A stretch of 64,000 bases of DNA from Kryptolebias marmoratus (Eukaryota > Chordata > Actinopteri > Cyprinodontiformes > Rivulidae): contig NC_051452.1 of NCBI RefSeq assembly GCF_001649575.2, forward strand, positions 2,395,846 to 2,459,845. The letters are read 5' to 3'. Of this stretch, positions 35,900-47,561 are shown in pieces (position 1 is the first letter of the stretch; each line of letters opens with the position of its first letter). The notes under the pieces were generated by a model, which saw only the letters and a program-made list of their open reading frames with translations, did not search any database and was not told the DNA's origin. The translations under genes and the position numbers were made by a program.

Positions 35900-37171
35900 G
35901 AGATGCTCAACTCATTTTAGTTGTACTGAAATAAAAGTTGTTTTTTTTTTTAGATGAATTATGGCTGAGCTAAGCTGTGCACAAAGGTCAGCCGGGGTTA
36001 GTGAAACTTTGGTTGATGCTTAGCAAATTCTAAGGTAATCAATTGGCCTTTAACCCCATGAATACAGCAAAGAGATAGTCTCGTAACATGAGAAATGTGA
36101 AAAATGTAAAAAAAAAATCAGCTTTCTGCCAACTCATTCTTTTCACCGAATATGATCCAAAAGAGCCTAAATCAATAAAGATAAATCTGTTTGAAAGTGT
36201 GCACTGCAGACACACCAAACCAAGGACAGCACTCTGCTCCAAACCCTCATCCAAGCACAGCAGCACTGTACGTTTCCTGTTGTTTTCTGTTTGGAGGGTA
36301 AGGTTAACTATCTGTGTGTTTTTTGTCTTCCTACCTTACTGAATGTCTATTTATGAAAGTGGAACCCTGAGGTCTAAGTGGTTATACATGGATCATGTCT
36401 CGGCTGTTCTGAATAAATCTCATAAAATACATGTTGTACCTGACCTTATGTAGTGTTATTACATGCAACAATGGAAAAATGAATCACTCCACCTGCCGTG
36501 ACGATGAAAAAAAACTGCATTCAAATGGAGTAGTGAGCAATGATTTTCAAAGGTTTTCTTTCACAAAATGAGGCCAGTGACTTTGATTACACAAATTTAG
36601 CCTTTCATACTGAATAATGTAAAATTATTTGGCAGAAAGAATGAAGCTTTCAATGTTTTGATTATCTTTTTAGAGGCTTGGCATATTTAAAACTTTGGAT
36701 AAGTCATTGTCCTCAGATTTACTCAAACTTTTTATGAGCTGTCCTCTCAAAACTTTGAAATTGTCCAGAGCAGAGTTGTTGGTTTTCATCTCTTTTTCTG
36801 TTTAGACTAGCAGGCCAGATTTCAGATGTAAAACAAGTATTTGGTACTACAATTCAACATGTGACAATTGGGATTTTTGTAAAATTGGAGTCGTTTCTTT
36901 GGCCTTTTTACCTGAAAACATATCCACAGACTTATGTGTTCACCACCACAGAGTTTCTCTATAATACAAAGATGGACGACATTATTTTCCGGAGGAGCAT
37001 TTTGGCTTAGTTCATGGGTATAAGAGCGTTTTTCATATACAAAATCACAAACTGCAAAAATGCACAAAGACATGTTTGTTCTCTTTTGCATGACAATACA
37101 AGATTAATATTTGCTACACAAGATATTCTTCAAGGCAGATACATTTAAAGCCCCTAAGAGGGATTTTGTTA
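35900..37171. promoter_or_regulatory. Unique DNA; candidate block 35940-36310
   Basis: The 35940-36310 stretch (GCACAAAGGTCAGCCGGGGT, GAGCCTAAATCAATAAAG, CACTGCAGACACACCAAACC) is balanced and open on both strands without a recognisable peptide. The rest is AT-rich. Confidence 0.2.
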
Positions 37172-37522
37172 TAGCATAGTTGACCGCACAATGGTTGGAG
37201 CTGTTGCCTCCCAGTGAGAAGGTCGTAGGATCGACTGCTGGCCTGGGGCTCTTCTGGATGGAGTTTACATGTTCTCCCTGTGCCCATGTGGCACTCTGGT
37301 TTCCTCCCACAGACCAAAAACATGCGTGCTGGGTTCATTGGTTACTCTAATTTGTCCCTAGGTTTGAGTGAGAGTGTGAATGATTGTATGTCTCCTCCTG
37401 TGTGGCTCAGTAATGGACTTGTGATCTTTATGATCTGTCCAGGGTGTACCCTGCCCTCTTGCACAGTGATTGCTGGAAATGGACACAAGCAGAAGCTTGT
37501 AAAGAAAATGGATGGATGGCAT
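37172..37522 (+). mobile_element. tRNA-derived SINE with ATGG-type tail
   Basis: The head CCGCACAATGGTTGGAGCTG (A box region) and AGGATCGACTGC (decayed B box) are followed by the body GGAGTTTACATGTTCTCCCT, TTTCCTCCCACAGACC and GTCCAGGGTGTACCCTGCCC. It ends in AAAATGGATGGATGG. This is a very common teleost SINE, mobilised in trans by a LINE with a matching tail. The copy is near full length. Confidence 0.85.
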
Positions 37523-39224
37523 GATTGTCAAAATACAATATTAGTGTGGTAAAATCAGCTAAAGCTTGTGGCATCAACTCTTGGTTTAAGAAATGCAACA
37601 GTTAGTCTTTTAAATCAGATGTTCATTCTTTGTCTGTCAATACATTTGACTTTAAAACTTGAGAAATGCTTCAACCTATTTTAGTCAAAAAGCCATTTTT
37701 TTAAAAAACTGATAAAGTAGCAGTATTCACCTTGTTTTAACTAAGAGTCATTTCTAAATTCTGTTTATTTATTTCAAGATTTATTTTTTGAGTATATCTG
37801 ATTGAAGCTGAACTGAAATGGCTCGAGGGTGGCTTCTGGCCTTCAGGCTCCATTTTGCCTATGGGTGGAAATGATAGCTGAGTCCACATCTTGGGGAAAA
37901 AAAAAAAATTCAAGTGCAAACTCAACTCCAGAGGTGACTGGCTTCAGAAACAATCCTTGTATTAAGACGAGTAAATTTCTGTGAATGCAAACAATCAAAC
38001 AAAAAAGGCCAACCAGACAAATCTGGAAGAAAAACAACAACTCAAAATCATTCTTCTTATCAGGCCCTCATTTTTTCCCCCCACCCTCTATGATCTATAC
38101 TGACTGTGGAGTCCCTGTGGAGAAGTCGGCCGTCACAGATGGAGTTCTGTCAGCTACAGTTCCTGAAGAAATATTTTTGGGTTGTTGTCACCATCTTGAC
38201 CAAAGTCATGCTGAAATTGTTGGACACTTTGTCGGGTTAAAGGGTTACTTTTCCTGGACTTGTTGTGTGCCTAAGTTTTCGAAGGTGAGAACAGATATGA
38301 AGATAGAAATTATTTTCCAGAATGTTAAACCCAATGCAGGGCTATGGCAATTGAACAACTCTACCATGCATTTTTTTTTTTTTTCATTTTGTGGCTGAAA
38401 AAGTGGAATTAAGAAAAGAATGGACTTTATGTTGCATTTTCCTTTTTGTGTGAGAATACTAGTCATGGTGCGGAGGTAAAACGAAGGCTGTTATTTCTAC
38501 TCTGAGAGTTTCAGTCCAACTCTGACCTTTCAAAAGGTAACATTTCTAAAATCGAAACCTCAGGACAGGTGCAATCAAGCTTTGGTAATAATAGTGCTTA
38601 GTTTAAAGTTTTATCTAAACGCAGAAGTGCCGTTTCCTTATTAGCAGCAGTGAGTAGGTCAAAACAGAGACTGATTTGTCAGCAAAGACAAAGAACCTGG
38701 ACCAACACTTTTTATTTTTCATCCTTACATGTCTAAGTAATTGGAGAGCTCATACATACCCCTGTCTAATGATGCCTCCCGCTGTGTTTACACTCCATTT
38801 TCTGCTCCCTCCTTCACCCCGGCATCTACCCGAGGGCTCAGTTCTCTTTGATCCACAGGGGGAGTTTGCAGTAATCAGTGCCTGAGCTCTTATCTGCTGC
38901 TCAGTGGGTTTTCATAGAATGTCATAAAACTGAGCCATTGTGCCAAAACCGGTAACATTTTGGGATGTCCCAATGACATTTTTGATTTAAAAAAACACTT
39001 CAACTAATTTGTGATGTATTGTATGCCAAACTGCCACTCAGTTGCACCTATTGAATACTCAAAATCATAATCTTTACCCACACTCATAAAACTGACAGTT
39101 GAATGCTCTTCATCTGCAGCACGACTTTTTCCTGTTACCATTTGAGCCACGTCACTCTGCATTCAGCAGCTTGGGCATCACAGTCAAATGGTGTGATTTA
39201 AGTGAATATATATACAGTATATAG
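37523..39224. promoter_or_regulatory. Unique DNA; candidates 38080-38300 and 38640-38900
   Basis: A 137-codon frame at 37985-38398 covers the first block; its middle looks less random than its ends, but I recognise no domain and no good splice acceptor. The second block (GTCTAAGTAATTGGAGAGCT, CCGGCATCTACCCGAGGGCT, CTCTTATCTGCTGCTCAG) looks like regulatory DNA. Confidence 0.22.
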
Positions 39225-39380
39225 GGGTTTGAATAGAAATAGGGCACTCCATTTCTATTCGAAAGCGAGGTAATCCCAGCTGGTAAAATCAACTGGAACA
39301 CCTTCTGAAGTTGGGAGTCCAGCTCAAAAAAGGAAATTCCCGACCAACCCCGACCTAAAAATCCAATATGGCTGCCCTAC
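39225..39380. repeat. Dispersed fish repeat with a perfect 10-bp hairpin at its edge
   Basis: GAATAGAAAT at 39231-39240 and ATTTCTATTC at 39251-39260 are exact inverted repeats around a 10-base loop. The stretch after it (GGTAATCCCAGCTGG, AACACCTTCTGAAGTTGGGA, GTCCAGCTCAAAAAAGG) is a phrase I recognise as dispersed in teleost genomes. The superfamily is not assigned. Confidence 0.5.
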
Positions 39381-40079
39381 TTATAAAGTGTAATTTATTT
39401 TTACTTTTGCCAGTTTTAATTCCATGAAATCACATTTAGACTTAGTACTGAACTATCTCTATTAGGAAATATGGGAAATATGTTGCTTGTTTTTAATTGC
39501 AATGTAAGCCAACCAACACCCCCCCATCCAAAAAAAAAAAAAAAAACACAGTTAAGGATAGGACATCCATCCCAGATCTAAGTTTAAACTATCATGGTAA
39601 AATGCTGAATCCAATGTTCCTGCCCCTTTTTGCATGAAAATAACTGCCACCTTGGCTAGTAAATGCAATTGTTAGTTGATGAATACACGTGTGTAGTTAA
39701 ATCTGCAAGCCTTTCTAAATAATGAAGCCAAATTCTCATTTTACAAATTTTGGTGTTGGAACCTTCATCTTTTTCATCTTGTTTTTTTTGGCAAAAAATG
39801 ATTTGACAAAAAGATTTTAATTTGAGTATCTGCATGTTTAGACACATCCTTATTTATTTTAACTTTGAAGTGCAGCCAATTGGTCATCCGACCTTCATCT
39901 GGTAGCACAATAAATTACTTGACATTCAGATTGTTAAAAAATATTAATAATATGAATGTGGATCTGTTTTGTAAGCAGACTACATCGCACTGCTAAAAAG
40001 GGAATCCTTTTGCTAACAAAATGGCTTATTTCCATCTTATAACCATATGAATCAAACACCTGTTCTGTTTTCTGATCTT
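39381..40079. other. Unique AT-rich DNA, nothing recognised
   Basis: A poly-A of about 17 lies at about 39530-39546. No exon or repeat is assigned. Confidence 0.3.
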
Positions 40080-40290
40080 TAGGAAGTGTCACCTAACCTT
40101 CGGTGTATGCAGACTTCATTAGGAGGGTGCGTGGGAGTACATACGCATACATCCACATCCGTTGCAGTAACAGCCAGGAGATTAGCTTGCCTCACACCAG
40201 CTTGTGCATCCATGATAATTTATTCACTCTGGTTGTCTCTGACTGTTGTGCACACTGTTGATTTCTTTTGTGTGACTCAGGAAGAACTCA
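40080..40290. promoter_or_regulatory. Candidate conserved noncoding element
   Basis: CAGCCAGGAGATTAGCTTGC followed by CTCACACCAGCTTGTGCATC and CATGATAATTTATTCACTCT is balanced, motif-dense and non-repetitive. Confidence 0.28.
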
Positions 40291-40809
40291 AGCACAGCTG
40301 GGGAAAAAAAGAAGAAAAAAATATGGTTACGTTCAAAAGATCAAGGCTAAGTCTGATGAAATAGTCGAATTATTTCAGTATAATTCCCCCCCACCTACCC
40401 CCATCTCTCCATTTTTAGCAGCTTCTTGTTATTGTACTGAAGAAGTTTTACTCCAATCACCTTCTTGCCCTTTTCTGCACTTGTTCAGAACTGGTCAGAC
40501 GAGTTGCTGTACATCCATATACATGAGTTGGACCAAGTTTTGACATTTATGCCCCATCTTTCCTTATTCTTTGTCAAGGCCTGATTCATGCTAATAATCT
40601 GCACCTGTTGAGAGGTGCTGCCCCTGCCACTCCCTGTTCCCCTGCAGACGCTCGCCACCTGCTGACTCTGTCCCACGATAAATGTCAAGCAGAGGGATGA
40701 CTTTGGGTACAACAAGCACTTTTTTTGCATAACTTTTGCTTTTAAAATGCTGTTTTCTTTGTACTTGAGAACTTTTATAGTGGGGTTCACTGGGAAGGCT
40801 ATGAATTAT
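40291..40809. other. Unique DNA, possible decayed repeat at 40490-40680
   Basis: The stretch 40490-40680 is pyrimidine-rich with CTGCACCTGTTGAGAGGTGC, which contains an inverted repeat (GCACCT/AGGTGC). Nothing coding is recognised. Confidence 0.25.
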
Positions 40810-41340
40810 TACCATCTTACTTGTTGTAGATAGCTTTTTGAACAGTTTGGGGGAAAGTTTAACTTTGAATGGATTGATAAATTAATGACTCATTCAAGCA
40901 AGATTAAGACCAAAGTTGATTGCTGCCATCTTAAAACGATTTCAGTTTTAAATGTCATGGCAGTGCAGGCAAACTCATTTATAAGCCTCATGTCACAGTT
41001 AAATTCACATTATGTGCTTATTTATATAGAATGCAATGAAAGCACAAGTAGTAGCAGGAGCAGCTTTGCTGTAACACTTCTGATGCAGCCAAGGGCACTT
41101 TCTCCAGAAATGGTTTTTGGGCATAACCAGGTAGTATGAAATGGATAGCAGCATCAAAGTTTACAAAATGTTTGCATGAAGCAGCATAATTCATTTGTCT
41201 TTGGAGACATTTTAAGAATGCATTAATCCACTTTGATTGTGGTACCTCTTAGACTAGTTACTGGCTTGTCAGTGTGATCAGAATTATTAAAGTTCACTTC
41301 TAAGGTTGTCCAAAAAGATACTAACAGGTAAGACTTTCAT
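40810..41340. repeat. Family B fold-back element, complete copy
   Basis: The left end reads CTTACTTGTTGTAGATAGCT with TTTTTGAACAGTTTGGGGG. The right end, reverse-complemented, gives CTTACCTGTTAGTATCTTTT with GGACAACC. Inside these, GATTGATAAATTAATGACTC on the left mirrors GACTAGTTACTGGCTTGTC on the right. Inverted ends of about 90 bp surround about 350 bp of non-coding interior, so family B is a MITE-like or fold-back DNA element. It has at least five other copies or fragments in this window. Confidence 0.6.
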
Positions 41341-41945
41341 TACTGCCTGCCACCATCAAAGGCAGGTAATCATGCAACTGCCTGTGTTTGTGCATATCTT
41401 TGTCAGCAAAATACTAAATCAGGAACCACCGTATAGATTGTATTAGAACTCTTAAAATATACTCAGCTGAATCTATAGCTGTGGGCAGTAATGGGACATC
41501 TGTGTAACTTTATAATGGCTTTCTATTACCAGTATGTGTGCCAGTGTCCATGTATGCTTATTTCTTCTGCATGACTTCCATTATTATTCATACTTTATAG
41601 AGTATGTTGTGTATTTTATCTTTGTTTGTTTACTCAGGGACATCTGAGCAAAAAAATTGTTGTACTTCATCTATTAGGCTTTTAGAGTCAACCCATTTGA
41701 AGATGGTTACCACTGCTAATCAACCTTAAAAACAAAAATGGCTAAAACTTACATCTTTATAAATACTGAGCTACAATTTAATAGCTAAGTCATCCCGAAG
41801 ATATAATAAGAACTATAACATTGTGCAAGATTTTGATTACAATGCCAGGTTTCAAGTTGGGTTAACATGCATTATTTGAGAAATTTCACTTTTTATTACA
41901 TCAGCAAAAGCTGATTTGAGATTATGTCAGCTGTAAAGTATAAAT
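41341..41945. repeat. Dispersed repeat family A, second copy
   Basis: It starts with ACTGCCTGCCACCATCAAAG, followed by GCAGGTAATCATGCAACTGC, in which CTGCCT/AGGCAG can pair. It then carries TCAGCAAAATACTAAATCAG and later GAGTCAACCCATTTGAAGAT with GAGCTACAATTT, the same phrases as 1020-1830. It abuts family B directly, so one may have inserted next to the other. Confidence 0.55.
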
Positions 41946-42760
41946 GTCACATCAAAATCTGGTTTTGTAGGTGAGTAAAGGAGTCTGAGTGTCCAGTCTA
42001 GTTGGTAACATTGTTAAAGTTTGTTTCTTTTCCACCAAGCTCCAGTCTTAGTCTTTGCTCCAAATGCAGATTTGGTCTTTAGCTGTTTTTTTTTTTGTTG
42101 TTGTTGTTGGTGGTGTTGGGTTTTTTTTACCCCACAAAATAATGAGACAGACTGCTAATGCGGTCCAGATGATGCACTTTGCCGCCTGTTATTTATTTTT
42201 TTTTGGCGTTTGGATCATCGGGGAAATATTTCTCTCTGTCTCCTGGATCACAAGAATGACCCATCTGTCATTCCACGTGCTCCCCCCCGTCTTATATAAT
42301 TAGTGCAAAATTGCCAAGAAATCAGGATGCGCATGCTTCCTGAGCTGATAATCAAAAGGCTTTTGAAATGTAATGAGTAGACAGAAGTGACAGTGAACAA
42401 AGAATCTTATCTGCAAAGCTCTAAAGATCAAGGGCTTGTTATTTCAGTCTTCACACATTTAGGGAGAAAATACACTGACAGTGCGATCCAAATCATGCAT
42501 TTGAAAGTCCAGCTGAATTGCCCCTTTTCGGTTGCGTTTGGACCAGGTTGATTGTTGGGAGAAACCAAACGATGTTGAATCAAAGGCTGCTGCTGTTTGC
42601 ACACATCAACACCCTCATTGTTTGCTGCACTGTAAAACCCTTACATCACATTGTAAGGCTCAAAACATCGAAAGTTTTTTTTTTGTCTTCTCTCTCTCTG
42701 GGGAAACCTCTGCTCCGTTTATTGTTGGAGTTAAACTCAACAAGATAAAACAGCAATGCG
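41946..42760. promoter_or_regulatory. Candidate enhancer-like region 42160-42640
   Basis: TTGCCGCCTGTTATTTATTT, GGCGTTTGGATCATCGGGG, GCATGCTTCCTGAGCTGATA and AATCATGCATTTGAAAGTCC stand in balanced unique sequence. A (GTT)n tract at 42097-42110 and poly-T runs sit upstream. Overlapping frames at 42518-42765 have no domain. Confidence 0.28.
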
Positions 42761-42879
42761 ATTAAAAAAATACCCTCAAAGGCTCGAGATTGGAAAAAAA
42801 GGTAGGCCTATGCTTAGTTTGAAACTTTTTGATGCATATATGTTCTAAAGGTAAGAAATATAAGTTTACGTTCACAATT

Positions 42880-43140
42880 TAAATTAAAAGCAGAAAATGG
42901 TCAGGATTGTCAAAGTACGGGCAATGGAATTAATTAAACGAAGCAGAATAAGGTGAAAAATCAGATATAACAAGACTGCGAGATGGAGCAAAAGCAAAGT
43001 GAAGTGAGAAAGTTGGAAGGGAAAAAAAATAATCAAAGGAGATGAAAAAAGCAATAGAATCTTTTAATGAGGCAAAAAAGGAAACAGATGATGGAGAGGG
43101 GAAAAAACGAAAACGATCATTTCTCAGAGAAACAGTTATT
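42880..43140 (+). other. Purine-skewed tract
   Basis: The plus strand is strongly enriched in A and G over about 260 bp, with words such as GAAGTGAGAAAGTTGGAAGG and GGAGAGGGGAAAAAACGAAA. No coding or repeat explanation is evident. Such tracts can adopt triplex structures. Confidence 0.5.
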
Positions 43141-43711
43141 AACAGTAGAATGAACTATAAAGTCTTAAAAAAAAAAGTACATGCAGTCATACATTATCAA
43201 TTTATAGTCGACACATAACAATTGTCTCCAGGCTATTTCTGAAACATCAGTACCATCTGTGGAATTCAATAACATCATTAAACATATGATGTTTTTCCGC
43301 TTCAATGCAAGAAGAATGATTTGAATTGTTAGAACTTGTTACTTTGTTCCACACAAATTGGCTGTTGATATCACGCCTGGGTGGTTAGATAAATCTTTTT
43401 TTTTTTCTTTTAACTAATGAAGTAAATTGTCTCTGCCATCTTGTTTTGCAGCCTCAAATCGTAATTTTTCACTTGAGATGACATCCTGCTGTTTGTTTTT
43501 TTCTCCAATATTTACAAGACGGCATTTGTATGGAAAATTGTGCTCCTCTAAAAAGCTCCATCTGAATTTGACATATTATTTAGGAACCCTTGAGATTTTT
43601 TTCTGTTTGTGTGCAAGTTGAGAGCCTGTCACAGAGATTCTGTTATTATTGTCCAGCGGAAGGACATCAGTCAGGATGTCATTGAGTCAATCAGCTGTTG
43701 TAGCTTGATCG
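43141..43711. other. Unique DNA up to the hAT insertion
   Basis: No exon or repeat is recognised. Confidence 0.3.
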
Positions 43712-44672
43712 GTTGTCCATAGTGCTGGGTGATATGGAAAAAATCCTACATCACGATATGGATAATTTTATATCACGATAACGATATATATCACGATATA
43801 CCCCAATTACGTACGTTGTCAGTTACTCTCTGAAAAATATGAAAAAATAATCTAATTTCTTACCTTTTTCAAGCTTTATTTCGAAGTGACATTTAACTGA
43901 ACTTTCACAGATGAGATCTGCTGCATTTTAGTGCAGCAATATATATGTACCTGTTAGACGTAACAGTATCAAATGACAACAGACTCCATTATCTTCGGCC
44001 GGCTATAGTTTCACTTTTCACAACTTTCCCGGCTCTTTTCCAACTTGTTTGTTTGCACTTTTTGGATTGTTAAATATTCTTTTTCGTGGTTCTTCTTTAA
44101 GTGATAGAAGAGGTTTGTTGTGTTGGCGTCAGATGAGAAAACAGTCTAATAGCAGAGTTAGCATTAGCATTAGCAGAGTTAGCATATTAGCTTTTTCTGC
44201 TCCGTGTCGGACTTCTTGAACCAAATCACAGACGTCCCCCTGGTTTTGGTAAAAGTCTTTCTTCTTGGGCTGCCTGCTAGCTGTCTCTACTTGTTGCGAC
44301 CCCGGGTTTGATACTTCCTGCGTCTCCATCTTTCAGCACTTATGGTGAAAACACGGCGCCGCACAGAAAGCTGCTGCCGTAAAGCATGTCGCAAACCCAC
44401 ACGTAAAGCAGCGTCATGTCGCAAAACAGAGGTTCTTCGCAAAATAGTTATTTTTTCTTATTATTTATCACTTATATAAACTGAATGTCTGCAAAGTGAC
44501 AACACTAATACATTCGTCGTAGCCTAGGTTATGAAATATTTACATGAATCATTGATACAATTATGATAGAAACGACAAACTATAGAGACGATAAAAGAAA
44601 ATATATCACGATAGACACTTTTCTATCGTCCCCACGATATGTATCGTTATATCGCCCAGCACTAGTTGTCCA
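43712..44672. mobile_element. Complete 945-bp non-autonomous hAT transposon with 8-bp duplication
   Basis: The element runs 43720-44664. The ends are TAGTGCTGGGTGATAT and, reverse-complemented, TAGTGCTGGGCGATAT. GTTGTCCA flanks it on both sides (43712-43719 and 44665-44672), the 8-bp target duplication diagnostic of hAT elements. Subterminal CACGATA motifs repeat several times at each end, as expected for transposase binding. The element has only a partial internal frame, so it must be mobilised in trans. The intact duplication implies a fairly recent insertion. Confidence 0.92.
44129..44329 (-). pseudogene. Possible transposase 5' remnant inside the hAT element
   Basis: A 66-codon minus-strand frame starting METQEVSNPGSQQVETASRQ is polar, Gln/Ser-rich and followed by a Lys-rich stretch. 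That would suit the disordered N-terminus of a hAT transposase, but no BED finger or catalytic segment is present. It ends in a hydrophobic run coded by GCTAATGCTAAC-type short repeats (about 44150-44190), which are unlikely to be original coding sequence. Confidence 0.3.
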
Positions 44673-45689
44673 ATTTTGGTCAAAATTCTTATCAAACTAA
44701 GTTTTATAACTGGCATTTTTATTCTAGGGTACAAATTGAAAGTGGATGAATGAATGAAAATAAAAATTACTATCTACACGAATCTACCAAAAACATACTT
44801 CTTACAAATCTACAGCATTTTTTTAACTCTTTAAAAACTTTGTTTTTCACATTATAAACACTCACTTGCACATTGCAGCAAAATGTATCATTTTAAAGAA
44901 TAAAAATAAATTGTGTGTGTTTATTTATATAATTAAGTAGTGTGGCAAGGTGCTTAATATATTTTCAATTTTTAGGAAAAATAAAATGCTATATGGCAAT
45001 TAATTGTTACATTTCAGCCCTACTTCCTGCCCCTACATTTTGCTTTTTTACAACAAGGGATAGAAGTTTCCTGAACCTTTTTTTGTGACGTACAAAGAGC
45101 AAAGTGGTGAGGCAGTCTAGTACCTTGAATGGAAATTCTTCAGAAGCACACTTATATAACATAGGGGTGAGCTGTGCTTGGGTTGAAGGGGAAAAAAAGT
45201 ACATAGTTACATACCTTTTAGCTAGTATTGATGTTTGGAACCTTTGACACTTTTTTTTTTAAGATTTGAGGAGTTTATTGTAAAGCACAGCATTTATAGC
45301 TGGACTTGATTCCCTCCAGATGCCTCTTGGAAGGTTCGGGAATTACCGCTCTTTCTATTTGTTTAATAGGTTTAGGAAAAGTAAACATTCATCGATGCCA
45401 GAGAGTCCTTGACAAATTAAAAGTGTCTTTAATGTCAGTTTTGGCTCAATACGTCATGGAAGTAATATGTGAGAGGAGGGTATTCTAGAAGAGCTGCCAA
45501 AGATGTTAGTTTTAGCTGTATTGACGACACAGGTAAAACGTTTTTGTTGTTTTAGTCTCTTAAAATGTTGAAAGAAGCATTTCAAGAAAACATTGCATCT
45601 CAAAATGTATTGGCCTGGAGATAAGTGAATATTTTTTTGGATAGCTCTAAAGCAGGAATCCAGGAGAACAGAAACAAGTTCAGAAACAA
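44673..45689. other. Unique AT-rich DNA, nothing recognised
   Basis: No exon or repeat is assigned. The left part of the Tc1 remnant that follows may start within 45450-45690, but similarity there is not evident. Confidence 0.3.
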
Positions 45690-46200
45690 GTCATGAACAA
45701 CCTAGACTCGAGCCATGAACTGGAAACAGCTGGAACACCAGTGTCATTGGCAACAGAGAAGCTAGTTTTATTTTGCCGTGGATTGAGAGTGCTGACCAAG
45801 ACCGGAGCCAGCTGGTTCAAAAGAGGCACTGATATTTGAAGCTGCCAAAGTTTCATTCGATAACAAAACAAAAGCTGAGCTCTTTGTAAGGCTTTGAAAC
45901 CTAAAAACTCTACCAGCTGTTAAACATGGTGGTGGTAGCATCATGTTGTGGGGCTATTTTGCTGCCAGTGGTGAATTACATGAAATTGACAAAAATAATA
46001 AGAGGACTTGTCTCGAAATTTTCTAAAAAGCTGGCTGGTTGAAACTTGAACATAATAGTTGCTCCAGCAGGACATTGATCCCAAGCACACATCAACATTG
46101 GTTTCTGATTTTTACTTAAAGGGTTTTAAATCCACAAGAAGTAAAAAAAGTAAAAATAAAAGAACTGTTGAAAAACACATGAGTAACTTGAGCATCATCA
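45690..46200 (+). pseudogene. Tc1/mariner transposase remnant, catalytic part
   Basis: Plus-strand pieces in different frames read VSFDNKTKAELFV (matching the family's SDETKIELFG, with the Glu lost), AVKHGGGSIMLWGYFAASG (the conserved KHGGGS.MLWGCF motif, near 45925) and QQDIDPKHTS (catalytic second Asp region, 46064 onward). Stops and frameshifts separate them and the C-terminus is missing. It is a non-functional relic, in the opposite orientation to the other two Tc1 relics here. Confidence 0.85.
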
Positions 46201-47294
46201 GGTCATGCAATGTTTGTACAAGGTCAATAACATTGAAGCATTGCAGTACATTGATTCATTAACTCAAATATAAATGATAAAGAGGTTCCGTAATGACACA
46301 GGTTGTGATTTGGGGTGACACGTCTGTTGCCAAATAAATGAAGCATTCAACTTCAAACAAACCTGGTGTTCACAATCTGCTTCAACTTCATGTTTTTTAC
46401 CAACTGAAAGGTGTGTGTTTGAAAGCTAATCTTTAAGGCGAAAGTCTTGTACAAGGGTTCAAAAAATCTATGGTGCTCTCGTCTGGGAGGGGTAAAAAAA
46501 CAAAAAAGCAAAACAAAAACTGAGCAATAAGCCAGCAGAGACATTGAAAGGTAATTCATCACAGTAGAATATTTACACTTAAGATACTATTGGAAGAGGA
46601 TTTTTACATTTAGGCTTCGTATTGATCAGAAAACCTGTTAGGCCGATACTCCATTATGGTCGTTATGTGTAATGAGGCATTTGTTTTGTAATTAGTGCCC
46701 ATTTTTCAAACGAAACTACTTTCTTAGGTATGAAGGGAAATGAAGCATCTCCAGAAAGCCTAAAAATAAGTGTAGTTTAATTTCAGTCTGCCAATCAGTT
46801 TTGAATTATTCATCAAGAAAATGGATGCTAAATATCACTAACATAAGTAGGATGGCAATCACTTTTTTTTTTCTCTTTTTGTGGAACAAGAACCAAGATA
46901 AATTTGGGTATAATTTTTGAAAAAAGTAAAATGCATATTATCTATCCTAAACCATACAAGCTTAAATGCATCCTAAATGTCAGACTTACAAAATGTCAAA
47001 GTTCCTTCTTGTTTAGTAAGGCAAAAAGTAGCCTTAAGTGACCAACATTTGATAAAATATGATTATTGAACTTATTCAGCTCAAGTAAAATGGGGCTAAA
47101 AAGAGACTTGACTTACACTGGATGTGTTGCAACTGTCATACATTTAAGATGAATTCATCCTCCTAAAATCTTTAGGAAGTGCAGTATGGCTGTGATACAG
47201 TTTAAAGTTTGCTTTTTCGTGCCAAAGTCTATTATCTGGATGCTTGAGGAATATGGCCGTTCTACGTATCAGTGGCTTCCATGTGGACAAATGA
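46201..47294. other. Unique AT-rich DNA, nothing recognised
   Basis: No exon, RNA gene or repeat family is recognised. Confidence 0.3.
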
Positions 47295-47561
47295 TTCATC
47301 CATCCATCCATGCATCTTTCCCAGTTCACGAGGAACTGGTGTCCATCTCCAGCAGTCACTGTTCGAGAGGCGGGGGACACCCTGGACGGGTCGCAAGTTC
47401 ATCACAAGGCCACATAGACAGAAACAAGAGAGACAACCATTCATGCTCTCACTCACATCTAGGAACAATTTAGGCTTACCAAGTTAACCTGACATCCATG
47501 TTTTTGGTCTGTGCGAGGAAACCTGAGTACCTGGAGTAAACCCACGAGCACAGGAAGAAAG
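47295..47561 (-). mobile_element. 5'-truncated SINE, minus strand
   Basis: The CATCCATCCATCCAT tail is followed by GACACCCTGGACGGGTCGCA, CATTCATGCTCTCACTCACA and TTTTTGGTCTGTGCGAGGAA. This is the reverse complement of the SINE body at 37172-37522. The tRNA-like head is missing, which is the usual result of incomplete reverse transcription. Confidence 0.8.

Noticed and set aside
37172..37240. Functional tRNA gene
   Set aside because: tRNA-like promoter boxes belong to a SINE with a clear body and ATGG-type tail.
37985..38398. 137-codon frame as an exon
   Set aside because: Begins and ends in homopolymer-coded Asn/Phe runs. No acceptor precedes the less random middle part and no family match comes to mind.
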